Assembly (NCBI GenBank): GCA_004554705.1
Contig: SFKS01000003.1
Coordinates: 1 to 64,000 of the forward strand
Length of the DNA: 64,000 nucleotides
Source of the DNA: Clostridiales bacterium
GTDB lineage: Bacteria; Bacillota; Clostridia; TANB77; CAG-508
Direction of reading: 5' to 3'
Shown: positions 17,780 to 25,819 of the stretch, in pieces
How the letters are laid out: the number at the start of each line of letters is the position of its first letter
How positions within the stretch are numbered: position 1 is the stretch's first letter
Translations under genes and position numbers: made by a program
The notes under the pieces: model-generated
What the model saw: the letters and a program-made list of their open reading frames with translations, nothing else
What the model was told of the DNA's origin: nothing
The model's database searches: none

Positions 17780-18023
17780 CCTACCCTTTCATAACTTTTT
17801 CTTCTCTGTTACATTTATCAAAATTATATCATAACTTTGGATATTTGCAACCTCTTCAGTCAACGCTTTTATGGACATTACAGCCGAAAAAAGAGCATTA
17901 ACTGAACAAAGTTACATCATAGCAACTTTTTTATTATTTTTGACATTTTCCCAACAAAAATAGACTACTTTTTCAAGTAATCTACTTCATCATTTTAATC
18001 ATTATTTATCCATCAAGTTTAAA
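17780..18023. other. Non-coding gap in the element
   Basis: The 244 bp between the 587-aa gene and the relaxase gene show no convincing open frame. They contain short T-runs that may end transcription from the right, but no clear hairpin was found. Confidence 0.4.
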
Positions 18024-19262
18024 TTACATCTCATCTTCCTCTTCATCAAACCAATCAAACCCACTAGAATTAGCCTGTTTCATTGCATATTCTTTCATAG
18101 CCTGTTTAGATAAAGTTCTATATCTTCTAATTCGCCTTCTAGGTCTATTATTTATTTGTGAGTTAGAAACCATATTGCTGATAGCAATAATCCCAGAGAG
18201 AATGCTATCAACCTTGTTTTCCATTTTATTTTTTTGAATTTCAAAGTTTGCTCTTCCTCTGAATCTTGTAATTTCTGCTTCATAATTTGAAATTCTTTCT
18301 CCATACTTTCTGATATTATTTTTGGTAGTCTTTCTTTCAACTTCGTGTTGTCCATCTCTATATCCGAAGAAATTTTTCGAATTAGTGCTCTTATATTCAC
18401 ATTTTCTTCCTTCATTTGTTTGTTCCAATCGTATATATTCTGTAGCACCGTTGGCTCTATTAGATAATAGTGCATTTGTACTACTGTTGGAACTATTTGA
18501 TTTTCCTGTACTATTTTGTTGTTCTCTTTCAATTTTTCTAAATTCATCTTCCATGTTTCCTTTCAAATATTTTTCTTCAAATAATTTATTATCTCTACAT
18601 TTATAACCTTCTGGTGTAGTATATGTAATATATTTTCTTGTATCTGTCCAATTAACTTGATAACCTAACTTGTTCATAGTTTTTATAAAATCATCTTTAC
18701 ATGTACTTTCTGCTATTGATAAATCTATTGCATTTATAAGTTTGAATTTCCAGCTTTCTCCTCGTTCTGCAACTCTATATTCATTTCTTTTTATATAATT
18801 TGTTTTATCTTTTTTAGGGATAACCGAAGCTCCCATTTCTAAACAAATTTTATCTGAATAATCTTTTAAATATTGCAAGTCCTTTTTATTCATTTGAATT
18901 TTATATCCATTTTCAAATGATACAGAATTTACAACCAAATGATTATGCAAATGCTCTTTATCTATATGTGTTGCAACTAATACTTGGAATCCGTTAAATG
19001 TATTTGCTAGTTTTAAACCTGCATTATGTACTTGGGTTGGTGTCAAATTATCTTTTGGATCAAATGACTGTATAATATGTATATATTGCCTACCACCAGT
19101 TTTATTGTATAAATCTTTTGTATATAACATTTCTTCCAAACAACTCTCTGCCATGCAGTCTTTACCTGTAATTAAATCTGTAGTTGTTTTCTTATCTTGT
19201 ATAACATAAGTTATAATTCTTTTTATGTTTGCTTTTGAGCTAATTGCTTCAATAACTGCCAT
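18024..19262 (-). CDS. Relaxase / mobilization nuclease
   Basis: Nicks DNA at the origin of transfer and pilots the strand during conjugal mobilisation. The N-terminal ~200 residues match the Relaxase (PF03432) family: ITYVIQDKKT, RQYIHIIQSF, and the metal-binding HIDKEHLHNHLVVNSV with its three histidines. The C-terminal third is Ser/Asn- and Arg-rich and ends in an acidic tail. This odd composition may reflect constraint from a second gene read in another frame (18152-18547). The start overlaps the MobC gene by 40 bp. Confidence 0.9.
   Translation of the reverse strand: MAVIEAISSKANIKRIITYVIQDKKTTTDLITGKDCMAESCLEEMLYTKDLYNKTGGRQYIHIIQSFDPKDNLTPTQVHNAGLKLANTFNGFQVLVATHIDKEHLHNHLVVNSVSFENGYKIQMNKKDLQYLKDYSDKICLEMGASVIPKKDKTNYIKRNEYRVAERGESWKFKLINAIDLSIAESTCKDDFIKTMNKLGYQVNWTDTRKYITYTTPEGYKCRDNKLFEEKYLKGNMEDEFRKIEREQQNSTGKSNSSNSSTNALLSNRANGATEYIRLEQTNEGRKCEYKSTNSKNFFGYRDGQHEVERKTTKNNIRKYGERISNYEAEITRFRGRANFEIQKNKMENKVDSILSGIIAISNMVSNSQINNRPRRRIRRYRTLSKQAMKEYAMKQANSSGFDWFDEEEDEM
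18152..18547 (-). CDS. Overlapping 131-aa coiled-coil protein with C-terminal TM helix
   Basis: This frame lies wholly inside the relaxase gene, same strand, different frame. It reads like a real protein: a long helical, coiled-coil-like region (QMKEENVNIRALIRKISSDI, KLKERLPKIISESMEKEFQI) followed by a C-terminal membrane anchor (TRLIAFSLGLLLSAIWFL) and a short basic end. It has its own AAAGGA site about ten bases before the ATG. Overlapping membrane-anchored mobilisation proteins are known in other plasmids (for example mbe/mob operons). Function is inferred only from position and shape. Confidence 0.55.
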   Translation of the reverse strand: MNLEKLKENNKIVQENQIVPTVVQMHYYLIEPTVLQNIYDWNKQMKEENVNIRALIRKISSDIEMDNTKLKERLPKIISESMEKEFQIMKQKLQDSEEEQTLKFKKIKWKTRLIAFSLGLLLSAIWFLTHK

Positions 19263-19531
19263 ATATTAATCACTTCCATTCGTACCTCTTTTAAATCTAC
19301 TGCTGTAATTACTCTTTCATTTGCCAGCTTTGTAAGTTGATTAATATTATTTCCAATTCTTCTAAGTTCACTATCAACTTTATCTAATCCATTTATTATA
19401 ACTATTTTATCTTTTAAGCATGAACTTAGAATAAATTTTGTTATTGTCATATTACATTTATTTGCTTTTTTCTCAATTAAATTCTTTTCTTGCACTGTTA
19501 ATCGTATATTTATTTTCTTATCTTTTGACAT
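19223..19531 (-). CDS. mobC: Relaxosome accessory protein MobC
   Basis: A 102-aa protein with an N-terminal ribbon-helix-helix-like part (KINIRLTVQEKNLIEKKANK) and the MobC core (ELRRIGNNINQLTKLAN). MobC binds oriT and helps the relaxase open DNA for nicking. It has a strong ribosome binding site (AAGGAGGAG) and overlaps the relaxase start, indicating coupled translation. Confidence 0.88.
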   Translation of the reverse strand: MSKDKKINIRLTVQEKNLIEKKANKCNMTITKFILSSCLKDKIVIINGLDKVDSELRRIGNNINQLTKLANERVITAVDLKEVRMEVINIWQLLKQLAQKQT

Positions 19532-19596
19532 ATCACTCCTCCTTGAAATACCTAAAACAAATTAAAGGGGTTTGGGTTCTCACAATTTTGCAGGCT

Positions 19597-19626
19597 CTAT
19601 TTGATGGTACTTGTACCTACAAATAG
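19597..19626. other. Candidate origin of transfer (oriT) hairpin
   Basis: CTATTTGATGGTAC and GTACCTACAAATAG form 14-base arms with two central mismatches around a TT loop, in the intergenic region just upstream of mobC-relaxase. Relaxase nick sites commonly sit next to such repeats in this position. The nick site itself cannot be read from the sequence. Confidence 0.5.
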
Positions 19627-19654
19627 GAAGCTTGCAATACTATAAATAGTAAAA

Positions 19655-20833
19655 TTATTTAACACTATTTATAAAATTTAATTGGTTATTTGTTAAATAA
19701 TTATTTACTTTTTTAAGTTCATCTTCTTTGAATTTATTGAATACTGATGTATATGTATTTAAAGTAACTGTTACATCTTTATGCCCCATTAATCTTTGTA
19801 AAACTACTGCTGTCATTCCAGCTTCAATACATCTCGTTCCATAAGTATGCCTTAAACAATGTGTACTTATATTTTTAGAACTTGTTTTTAATTCTTCTTC
19901 AAATATTCTTTTTAGTTCTTTATTAATTGCTGATGTTCTTATGTAATTATCATTTGTTGTAAATATTAAATTGTGTAAATTCTCATTTGAATATTTTATC
20001 TGTTCTTCAAAAATTGGCATTAAAAAATCTGGGATAGGTAAAGTTCTATTACCTGCATAAGTTTTTGTCTTATTTCCTAAAATAATGGCAAATTCTTTGT
20101 CATTTGTAAGTGTTCTTTTTACATATAGAAGTTTATTTTCTAAATCAATGTTTTCGGTACTTAGTGCTAATACCTCTTCAATTCTTAATCCCATATACAT
20201 CTGAATTAAAAATATATTTTTATATGGCTCATTTTCTATTGAAACCTTATTTAAATATTCTGTAAAAGCTTTTTGCACATTAATATCTAAAGCCTCTACA
20301 ACTTTGGTTTGTTTATCACTTTTAGGCTTAATAACTTCATACATTGGGTTATATGTAATATATTTCTTAATCTCTGCTCTACGATATGCTTGTACAAATT
20401 GTTCATACAATTTTTTAATATATGAATCGCTTAAATCTTTTATGGAATTTAAAAATTCTTGAATATCATTTTTTGTTACATCTTGAATTTTCATTTCTCC
20501 CAGTTTGCTATTTTTTATTTTGTTTATAGTCCATTTAAGCCTTGCGTATTGCCCACCAGAAATTGTATTAGAAGCAAGTTTTTCTTCTCTAATATCTTCC
20601 ATTATTTTTACTAGCTTAATTCCATTTTTCTCTACATAAATATCATTATTCATTTGATATTTTACTTCATTTAATTTATTTATAATTTCTTTTTGAGTTT
20701 TGCCATATACCGATTTTCTAATAGCTTTTCCATCTTCAGCTATCCCTAATATATATTGACCTATCCATCTTTTATTTTTCTTATCTTCAAATATTGTGCC
20801 TTCTCCATTTCCTCTTCTTCTTTTTTTCTTCAT
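19655..20833 (-). CDS. int: Tyrosine site-specific integrase
   Basis: Catalyses integration and excision of the element at tRNA-Pro. It has an N-terminal AP2-like arm-binding region (GNGEGTIFEDKKNKRWIGQY), a SAM-like core-binding domain (~75-170), and a catalytic domain with Arg in YMGLRIEEVL, HCLRHTYGTR (H-x-x-R) and GHKDVTVTLNTYTSV ending in the nucleophilic Tyr. Start: ATG 20833 lies seven bases after GGAGGA; the in-frame ATG at 20869 is inside the preceding gene. About 392 aa, typical for Tn916-type integrases. Confidence 0.94.
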   Translation of the reverse strand: MKKKRRRGNGEGTIFEDKKNKRWIGQYILGIAEDGKAIRKSVYGKTQKEIINKLNEVKYQMNNDIYVEKNGIKLVKIMEDIREEKLASNTISGGQYARLKWTINKIKNSKLGEMKIQDVTKNDIQEFLNSIKDLSDSYIKKLYEQFVQAYRRAEIKKYITYNPMYEVIKPKSDKQTKVVEALDINVQKAFTEYLNKVSIENEPYKNIFLIQMYMGLRIEEVLALSTENIDLENKLLYVKRTLTNDKEFAIILGNKTKTYAGNRTLPIPDFLMPIFEEQIKYSNENLHNLIFTTNDNYIRTSAINKELKRIFEEELKTSSKNISTHCLRHTYGTRCIEAGMTAVVLQRLMGHKDVTVTLNTYTSVFNKFKEDELKKVNNYLTNNQLNFINSVK

Positions 20834-20852
20834 AATTTTGTCCTCCATTTTC

Positions 20853-21656
20853 TTATTTTGATATTTCATTTACTAAACTTGAAATATAATATTCTTTTAT
20901 ATTCTCGATTTTTTCGCATTTTAAAATCTTACCAAATACTTTCTCTAGTATTGGTAAAGTTACTTTATCTAGCAATTCTAGTTGATTATTATCACATAGT
21001 CTTTTTACTGCAATTTGATATAGTTTTATTTGATTTAATAGATTTTCTGGTAAATACTCTGCGTTTTGAATAAATATTTTCTTTTGATTAAATATTGCAT
21101 TATAGCTTGATGTTTCTGCTTGTACCAAATTTTCATTTTTTATTTTTAAATAAATAATATTTAATCTTTCTTTCAATTCATTATTTTCTATATCTTTATC
21201 TATCTCTATATCTAACTCTTTATCTATATCTATCTCTAGTGGACTATTTGGTGGACATTGTCCACTTAATAATTTTTGTTTTTCTCTTTGTTCTCTTTTT
21301 TGCTTTGCCCAACCAGTTTCACTACCTACCATATTCTCAAATCCTGCTATTTTAAAGCAATTTCCTTCTTCTGTATATATTAGATTCAGCTTTTTAAATA
21401 ATTCCATTGCTACAATAACAGTATCTCTACTAAAATATTTTGTATCTCTAACAATTTTATCTGCATCATAAGGAATTATCATTTCTCCAAGTCTTGAAGC
21501 GAGTTCTCCATTATTATTTGCAGTTTGTAGGCATAGCATTTGATATAAAACTATATATTTACAGCCATCCTGTTGTGATAATAAAAAATCAATTTCTGCT
21601 AGATTAAAGAAATCTGTTTTTAATTTAATCCAATAATACCTTTTTGTTTTTTCCAT
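20853..21656 (-). CDS. Phage-type replisome organizer protein
   Basis: The N-terminal ~120 residues match the Phage_rep_org_N domain (KTKRYYWIKLKTDFFNLAEI, then YKYIVLYQMLCLQTANNNGEL-like sequence and MIIPYDADKIVRD). This domain is found in replication initiators of phages and mobile elements. A linker of repeated Ile/Asp/Glu (EIDIDKELDIEIDKDIE) joins a helical C-terminal part that may recruit the helicase loader. It suggests the excised circle can replicate. It is followed directly by the integrase gene (16-bp overlap with the longer integrase frame). Confidence 0.8.
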   Translation of the reverse strand: MEKTKRYYWIKLKTDFFNLAEIDFLLSQQDGCKYIVLYQMLCLQTANNNGELASRLGEMIIPYDADKIVRDTKYFSRDTVIVAMELFKKLNLIYTEEGNCFKIAGFENMVGSETGWAKQKREQREKQKLLSGQCPPNSPLEIDIDKELDIEIDKDIENNELKERLNIIYLKIKNENLVQAETSSYNAIFNQKKIFIQNAEYLPENLLNQIKLYQIAVKRLCDNNQLELLDKVTLPILEKVFGKILKCEKIENIKEYYISSLVNEISK

Positions 21657-21659
21657 AAT

Positions 21660-21815
21660 TTACTCACTTTCTAGTATTTCTACTCTTTTTCTATTGTTAA
21701 AATTAGGGAAAAATGATATACTACTTTTATAAAGATTTCGTAAGTCTTTATGTGGCATTTGTGCAAAAGTTAGCTCGCAAAAGTAGGCTTTTGTATAAAT
21801 GCTTTTTCTTTTCAT
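21660..21815 (-). CDS. Small 51-aa protein coupled to the excisionase gene
   Basis: The frame starts at ATG 21815, overlapping the excisionase stop as ATGA, and ends four bases before the replication gene start. The product (begins MKRKSIYTKAYFCELTF, ends KRVEILESE) is not recognised. The tight ATGA overlap and its position between two element genes argue for a real gene. It may help control excision or replication; this is a guess. Confidence 0.55.
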   Translation of the reverse strand: MKRKSIYTKAYFCELTFAQMPHKDLRNLYKSSISFFPNFNNRKRVEILESE

Positions 21816-22057
21816 ATAACATCAATCCTTTTTTCCATCTTCCATAAAATATAAGCGATTTTTTGTATTTTTCTTGTTTTGCCTATATTTACAGAAGGAA
21901 AGTCTGCACGATTAAATATCTCGTTTGTTTTGTTCTCTCCCATATATAAATCTTTTGCAACATCTTTTACTGTTAGCATTTTAAATGGATCTTCTAAGCT
22001 CTTTACAGCTTGTTTTACTAATTCTTTCTTAAGTTCTTCACTAAAACTATCATTCAT
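21812..22057 (-). CDS. xis: Excisionase-like helix-turn-helix protein
   Basis: An 81-aa protein. The region LTVKDVAKDLYMGENKTNEIFNRADFPSVNIGKTRKI is a winged-helix/excisionase (HTH_17-like) DNA-binding fold. It is the first gene of the leftward operon (excisionase, small protein, replication protein, integrase) and is read divergently from the repressor. A role directing excision is inferred from family and context. Confidence 0.78.
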   Translation of the reverse strand: MNDSFSEELKKELVKQAVKSLEDPFKMLTVKDVAKDLYMGENKTNEIFNRADFPSVNIGKTRKIQKIAYILWKMEKRIDVI

Positions 22058-22086
22058 AATTTTTGTCCTCCTTTGAAATTTTATAT

Positions 22087-22310
22087 ATCCATTTTGGATA
22101 ACAAGTAAGTAAAAAAAATAAACTCTTTTATTTTATTAAAAACCTCCTTTCAAATTCCAGCTATCCGTTTTGGATATTTATATAATAATCCAAAATGGAT
22201 AATAAGTCAATACCTTTTTCAAAAGTTTTTAAATATTTTTATCCTTTATAAAACTTTGTTAGCCTGTTTTCCTTAAATTATCGAGACTTGATTGACTTTC
22301 CAAAATGGAT
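22087..22310. promoter_or_regulatory. Four repressor operators between divergent operons
   Basis: The quasi-palindrome ATCCAAAATGGAT (or its complement ATCCATTTTGGAT) occurs at 22087-22099, 22163-22175 (one change), 22188-22200 and 22298-22310 (first base changed). The second and third flank an AT-rich TTATATAATA that can serve as the leftward -10 region. The fourth lies between the -35 and -10 boxes of the repressor promoter. This is the layout of an autoregulated phage-type switch. Confidence 0.8.
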
Positions 22311-22320
22311 ATGATAAAAT
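22292..22320 (+). promoter_or_regulatory. Repressor promoter
   Basis: TTGACT (22292-22297), a 17-base spacer containing an operator, and TAAAAT (22315-22320). Confidence 0.75.
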
Positions 22321-22352
22321 TTAAGCATACGATAGAAGAAGGAGAAAAAATC

Positions 22353-23102
22353 ATGACAAATGGAGAAAGAATAAGATATTTAAGAGAAAAAAATGGTTTT
22401 ACTCAAAAAGAAGTAGCTAATAGACTAGGAGTAGAATCTGCAGCAATATCTAAATATGAATTAGATATGCGTGAGCCCAATATAGAAGCTTTAAAAAAAT
22501 TAGCAACATTATTTAATGTTTCTATCGACTATTTACTAGGAAGAACGCCGGATGTTTTAGTTAGTGAAGTTGATAGAGATATTATAGACATTTCAGTTTT
22601 AAAAAGAAAATATAATTTATTAAAAGGCAGAATGGATAAAGTTAAAGAAGAATATAAAAATGTAAATGCAACAAATATAGCAATAAACGAACTTTGTGCT
22701 GGAGTTGGCAAAACAACTTATGGAGAATCAAAAACAAATCCAATAATTTCCTTAAAAGAAATAGAAGATTTATTTGAAAATATCGATACTGCTAAAAATC
22801 CAAACCCTCAAATTTTATTAAAATCTAGAGATATGGAAAATTGGATTATTATAGTAGAAATAGATTCTTTTGATGATGAAGAAATACCAATTGAAGCTAC
22901 CGAAAGACTATGGCTTTATTCAGCAAAATTATCTAAAGAATATAATGTATTGGGATTGGCTATTTCAATTGAAAAAGATGAAATTTGTAAATTGAATTAT
23001 GCTGGTTATCAAAAACAAGGAGATAAATATTATACACAATTACATTTGCCTAGAACTGTTTTAACTGCAGTTGAGTATATAGATGTAATGAGTAGATTAT
23101 AG
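22353..23102 (+). CDS. XRE-family repressor of the element
   Basis: The N-terminal helix-turn-helix (RIRYLREKNGFTQKEVANRL, then SAAISKYELDMREP and LATLFNVSIDYLLGR) is a standard HTH_3 domain. The C-terminal ~170 residues are not an S24 peptidase: no LexA-like Ser/Lys pair is seen, so induction is probably not by RecA-driven self-cleavage. The likely operators are the four ATCCANNNTGGAT sites upstream. Start: ATG 22353 follows AAGGAG; an in-frame ATG at 22305 lies inside the promoter and is rejected. It is followed closely by fic and AIPR genes. Confidence 0.85.
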   Translation: MTNGERIRYLREKNGFTQKEVANRLGVESAAISKYELDMREPNIEALKKLATLFNVSIDYLLGRTPDVLVSEVDRDIIDISVLKRKYNLLKGRMDKVKEEYKNVNATNIAINELCAGVGKTTYGESKTNPIISLKEIEDLFENIDTAKNPNPQILLKSRDMENWIIIVEIDSFDDEEIPIEATERLWLYSAKLSKEYNVLGLAISIEKDEICKLNYAGYQKQGDKYYTQLHLPRTVLTAVEYIDVMSRL

Positions 23103-23117
23103 AAAAGAGGTAGAATT

Positions 23118-23801
23118 ATGACTATTTTAGAATTTATTTTAAATAACAATGATTATTTAGAGGATTTAATTACAAGAAGTACTTATCATTCAAATGCTAT
23201 TGAAGGAAGCACGTTAACTTATGCTGAAACTTATGCTATTCTATACAACGACAATAGCTTTAAAATTGAAGGAAAAGAGCCAAGAGAAATATATGAGGCT
23301 ATTAACCATAAAAAAGCCTTAGAATTGGTTTTCAAGAATTTACAAAATGAAAATGGATTTGATGAAAGATTTATTAAGAAATTAAATGAAACAATAAATA
23401 GAGATATTAAAGATACAGAAGGATATAGGACTGTTCAAGTATTTATTAGGGGTAGTGAGCATATTCCACCAGCTCCTGAAAAAATACCTAATTTAATGAC
23501 TTATTTTGTTTATAATTATAACCATGATGAAGAAGATATTTTTACCAAAATTGCAAGATACCATATTGAATTTGAAAAGATTCATCCTTTTGAAGATGGA
23601 AATGGTAGAACTGGTAGATTATTACTAAATTATGAATTACTTAAAAATGATATTCCACCTGTTGTAATTAGCAAAGAGGAAAGGGTAAAATATTTTGAAT
23701 TTTTAAAGAATAATGATAGTACAGGCTTAGCTGAATGGTTAAAAGAATTATCTACAGAAGAAAAAGAAAGAATGGAGAAGTTTGGGTATAAGAATACTTA
23801 A
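23118..23801 (+). CDS. Fic-domain protein (putative AMPylase) with built-in inhibitory motif
   Basis: Fic enzymes transfer AMP or related groups to hydroxyl side chains of target proteins. The active-site loop HPFEDGNGRTGR is perfect. Near the N-terminus STYHSNAIEGSTL carries the inhibitory S/T-x-x-x-E-G/N motif (SNAIEG), so autoinhibition is expected and no separate antitoxin is required. At 227 aa it is a compact form. It lies 15 bp after the repressor gene and before the AIPR gene, and probably belongs to the element's maintenance or defence cargo. The target is unknown. Confidence 0.9.
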   Translation: MTILEFILNNNDYLEDLITRSTYHSNAIEGSTLTYAETYAILYNDNSFKIEGKEPREIYEAINHKKALELVFKNLQNENGFDERFIKKLNETINRDIKDTEGYRTVQVFIRGSEHIPPAPEKIPNLMTYFVYNYNHDEEDIFTKIARYHIEFEKIHPFEDGNGRTGRLLLNYELLKNDIPPVVISKEERVKYFEFLKNNDSTGLAEWLKELSTEEKERMEKFGYKNT

Positions 23802-23846
23802 TGATATTTTGTCATAATATAAATTAATTAATAATGGAGGATAAAA

Positions 23847-25535
23847 ATGGTACAGACAGGAAAATTTCAAGTATATTATAAAAGAGTAAAAAGTGAATTA
23901 GAAGATATACAAGCTTCAAACAATTATATGAGTTTGTCAAAAGCATTTGCACACTGGTATTTATTAAATTTTTTGGATATCGATGCACATGAACTTGGAG
24001 AGATTGTAATTGATGGAGATGGAGATAACGGAATAGATGCTATAATTTATAAGAATGACACTATGAAACTATTTCAATTTAAGTTTCCTGATAAAATTAC
24101 TAATTTATCTAAACAAATAGATGAAAAGACAGCATTAAAACTAATAAATGGCTATAAGAAATTAACCAGTGGACGAAAACCAAGAAAAGCAAACGATAAT
24201 TTCTTAAATTTTAGAGATACTGTAAAAAACAAAAGTATATTTAATTACGAATTTGTTTTTGTATCATTTTCGGATGGATTAAGTGATAATTCAGATGATG
24301 CACTTCAAACTGAACTGGAAAATATAAAAAAATTAACAGGAAATAGTCTTAAAATTCAAGTAGAAGATAAAAAAAGAATATGTGATAAAATTGATAGATT
24401 ACAAAAAAAGAATATAGTTAATCTTAATATGAAATATAATTCTTTGGCACCAAGTTATAATATTGACGATAATGTAAAATCTTGGGTTGGTTTTACAACA
24501 GCTAAAGATATATTAAAAGCTGTAGAAAATAATATGGACATTATATTTGATGAAAATATTAGGAATTATGAAGGAGATAATTCTGTTAATCAAGGAATTA
24601 TTAATACAGCTACAGATGAACATGAAGCAGAAAATTTTTACTTTTACCATAATGGAATTGTTTTTATTTGTGATGAGTGTAAAATTAGTACTGGTAATCA
24701 GATCACTAATTTATCAGCAGCAGCAATAGTTAATGGATGTCAAACTGTTGTTGCTTTAGATAAGGCAAGCAAGTCAGAAAAAGGTTTAAAAGAAAATGTC
24801 TTTTTACCAATTAGAATAATTGAAACAAGAGATATAGATTTAAGGGCAAAAATAACTGAGTTTTTAAATTCACAAACCAAAATTAGAGATAGTTATTTCT
24901 TAGCCAATAATACTTTCGTTAGAGAACTACAGGAAGAATTGGCTAAAAAAGGATATTTTTTAGAAAGATTGGCTAATGAATATAACTATAAACATAATTT
25001 AAATAGTGTTTCTGATTATAATAAAGATCATATTTTACAACTAGAAAAAACCATACAAATATATGTTGCTTATTATAATAATCAATCAGCCGCAAAAGCC
25101 AAAAGAGGTAAAAACGAATTATTTGATAAACAAAGTATAAATGACTTAATTTCAGAGATTAATTCTGATAAAGTATTAAAAGTATATGATATATATAAAG
25201 AAATATGTAAAGTAATAACTATGTATAGAAAATGTAGAAGAGTAAACAGAAATGATGAGTTTCTAGACTATATGGGCATAAAAGTAAATGATATTGATGA
25301 ATATACAAAACAAATGGAAAAATTTATATTTGTAAACACATCTGACATATTATTTCTAAACGCGTATGCAAATATTTCAGATGGAAAATTCAAAAAAGAG
25401 AATCTAGTTAAAATTATAAATATCAGTAAAGATATAATTTCTAGTATACCTAAAATGAGTCCTTCATCTGCAACAAAAAATACAAATATTTTCGAAAAAG
25501 TGCAAAAAATGTGTCAAGCTCAAAAAGAGAGCTAG
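23847..25535 (+). CDS. AIPR-family abortive infection phage-resistance protein
   Basis: A 562-aa protein of the AIPR family (PF10592), linked to abortive phage infection. The N-terminus has a restriction-endonuclease-like pattern: DGDGDNGIDAIIYKND followed by KLFQFKF, that is D...D...QxK of a PD-(D/E)xK fold at ~residues 52-76. The central AIPR core shows FYFYHNGIVFICDEC, AAAIVNGCQTVVALDKA and IRIIETRD..LRAKITEFLNSQT. The gene is the last of the element, ending about 70 bp before attR. Its role in phage defence is inferred from the family. Confidence 0.85.
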   Translation: MVQTGKFQVYYKRVKSELEDIQASNNYMSLSKAFAHWYLLNFLDIDAHELGEIVIDGDGDNGIDAIIYKNDTMKLFQFKFPDKITNLSKQIDEKTALKLINGYKKLTSGRKPRKANDNFLNFRDTVKNKSIFNYEFVFVSFSDGLSDNSDDALQTELENIKKLTGNSLKIQVEDKKRICDKIDRLQKKNIVNLNMKYNSLAPSYNIDDNVKSWVGFTTAKDILKAVENNMDIIFDENIRNYEGDNSVNQGIINTATDEHEAENFYFYHNGIVFICDECKISTGNQITNLSAAAIVNGCQTVVALDKASKSEKGLKENVFLPIRIIETRDIDLRAKITEFLNSQTKIRDSYFLANNTFVRELQEELAKKGYFLERLANEYNYKHNLNSVSDYNKDHILQLEKTIQIYVAYYNNQSAAKAKRGKNELFDKQSINDLISEINSDKVLKVYDIYKEICKVITMYRKCRRVNRNDEFLDYMGIKVNDIDEYTKQMEKFIFVNTSDILFLNAYANISDGKFKKENLVKIINISKDIISSIPKMSPSSATKNTNIFEKVQKMCQAQKES

Positions 25536-25536
25536 T

Positions 25537-25617
25537 TGCATTCAAACCACATTCAAAAATGGTCGAAGTGCTTGAAAATAGCTAAAATTACATGCTATTT
25601 TCCTGTCACCCCGACCA
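25537..25617. other. attR with integrase arm-site repeats
   Basis: TGCATTCA at 25537-25544 and CATTCA at 25550 match the repeats inside attL. TGTCACCCCGACCA at 25604-25617 is the duplicated tRNA-Pro 3' end. Confidence 0.8.
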
Positions 25618-25645
25618 AAAAAAGAGACTTTTACAGTTTCTACAG

Positions 25646-25687
25646 AGTGTTGACAAAGTTAAAAAACTTTTGCCAATACTCTTTCTT
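25646..25687. terminator. Hairpin outside attR, original tRNA-Pro terminator
   Basis: AGAGTGTTGACAAAGTT pairs imperfectly with AACTTTTGCCAATACTCT, followed by a T-rich run. Before integration it would have ended the tRNA-Pro transcript. Confidence 0.65.
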
Positions 25688-25693
25688 TTTTGC

Positions 25694-25721
25694 TTTTTTA
25701 GTAGTAAGTCTGAATGGTAAC
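25694..25721. repeat. 28-bp direct repeat, right copy
   Basis: Same 28 bases as at 15019-15046 except for one C-to-T change (AGTAAGTCTGAATGGTAAC here). Confidence 0.75.
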
Positions 25722-25751
25722 CCGTAATCGTAAAAAAAATCACAAAAACTG

Positions 25752-25781
25752 TTGACGTTCTCCTAAGTTAAGTGGTATAAT
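25752..25781 (+). promoter_or_regulatory. Promoter of the rpsL (str) operon
   Basis: TTGACG (25752-25757), an 18-base spacer and TATAAT (25776-25781), 38 bp before rpsL. Confidence 0.8.
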
Positions 25782-25819
25782 ATAAAGCGTTAATGTTTAT
25801 TTTCAGGAGGTGAAAAATA

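Larger units (their letters stand above)
15381..25617. mobile_element. 10.2-kb integrative mobilizable element in tRNA-Pro
   Basis: The element is bounded by direct repeats of TGTCACCCCGACCA: attL 15381-15394, the end of the tRNA, and attR 25604-25617. It encodes a tyrosine integrase, an excisionase-like protein, a phage-type replication protein, relaxase plus MobC, a candidate oriT and an XRE repressor with operators. No coupling protein or type IV secretion genes are present, so it must be mobilised by another element. Cargo lies at both ends: the 587/150-aa pair on the left, Fic and AIPR on the right. The integrase reads towards the tRNA-proximal end but lies in the interior, not directly next to an att site. 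Confidence 0.9.

Noticed and set aside
25536..25727. 63-codon frame at attR
   Set aside because: It spans the att repeat and a terminator and has no ribosome binding site.
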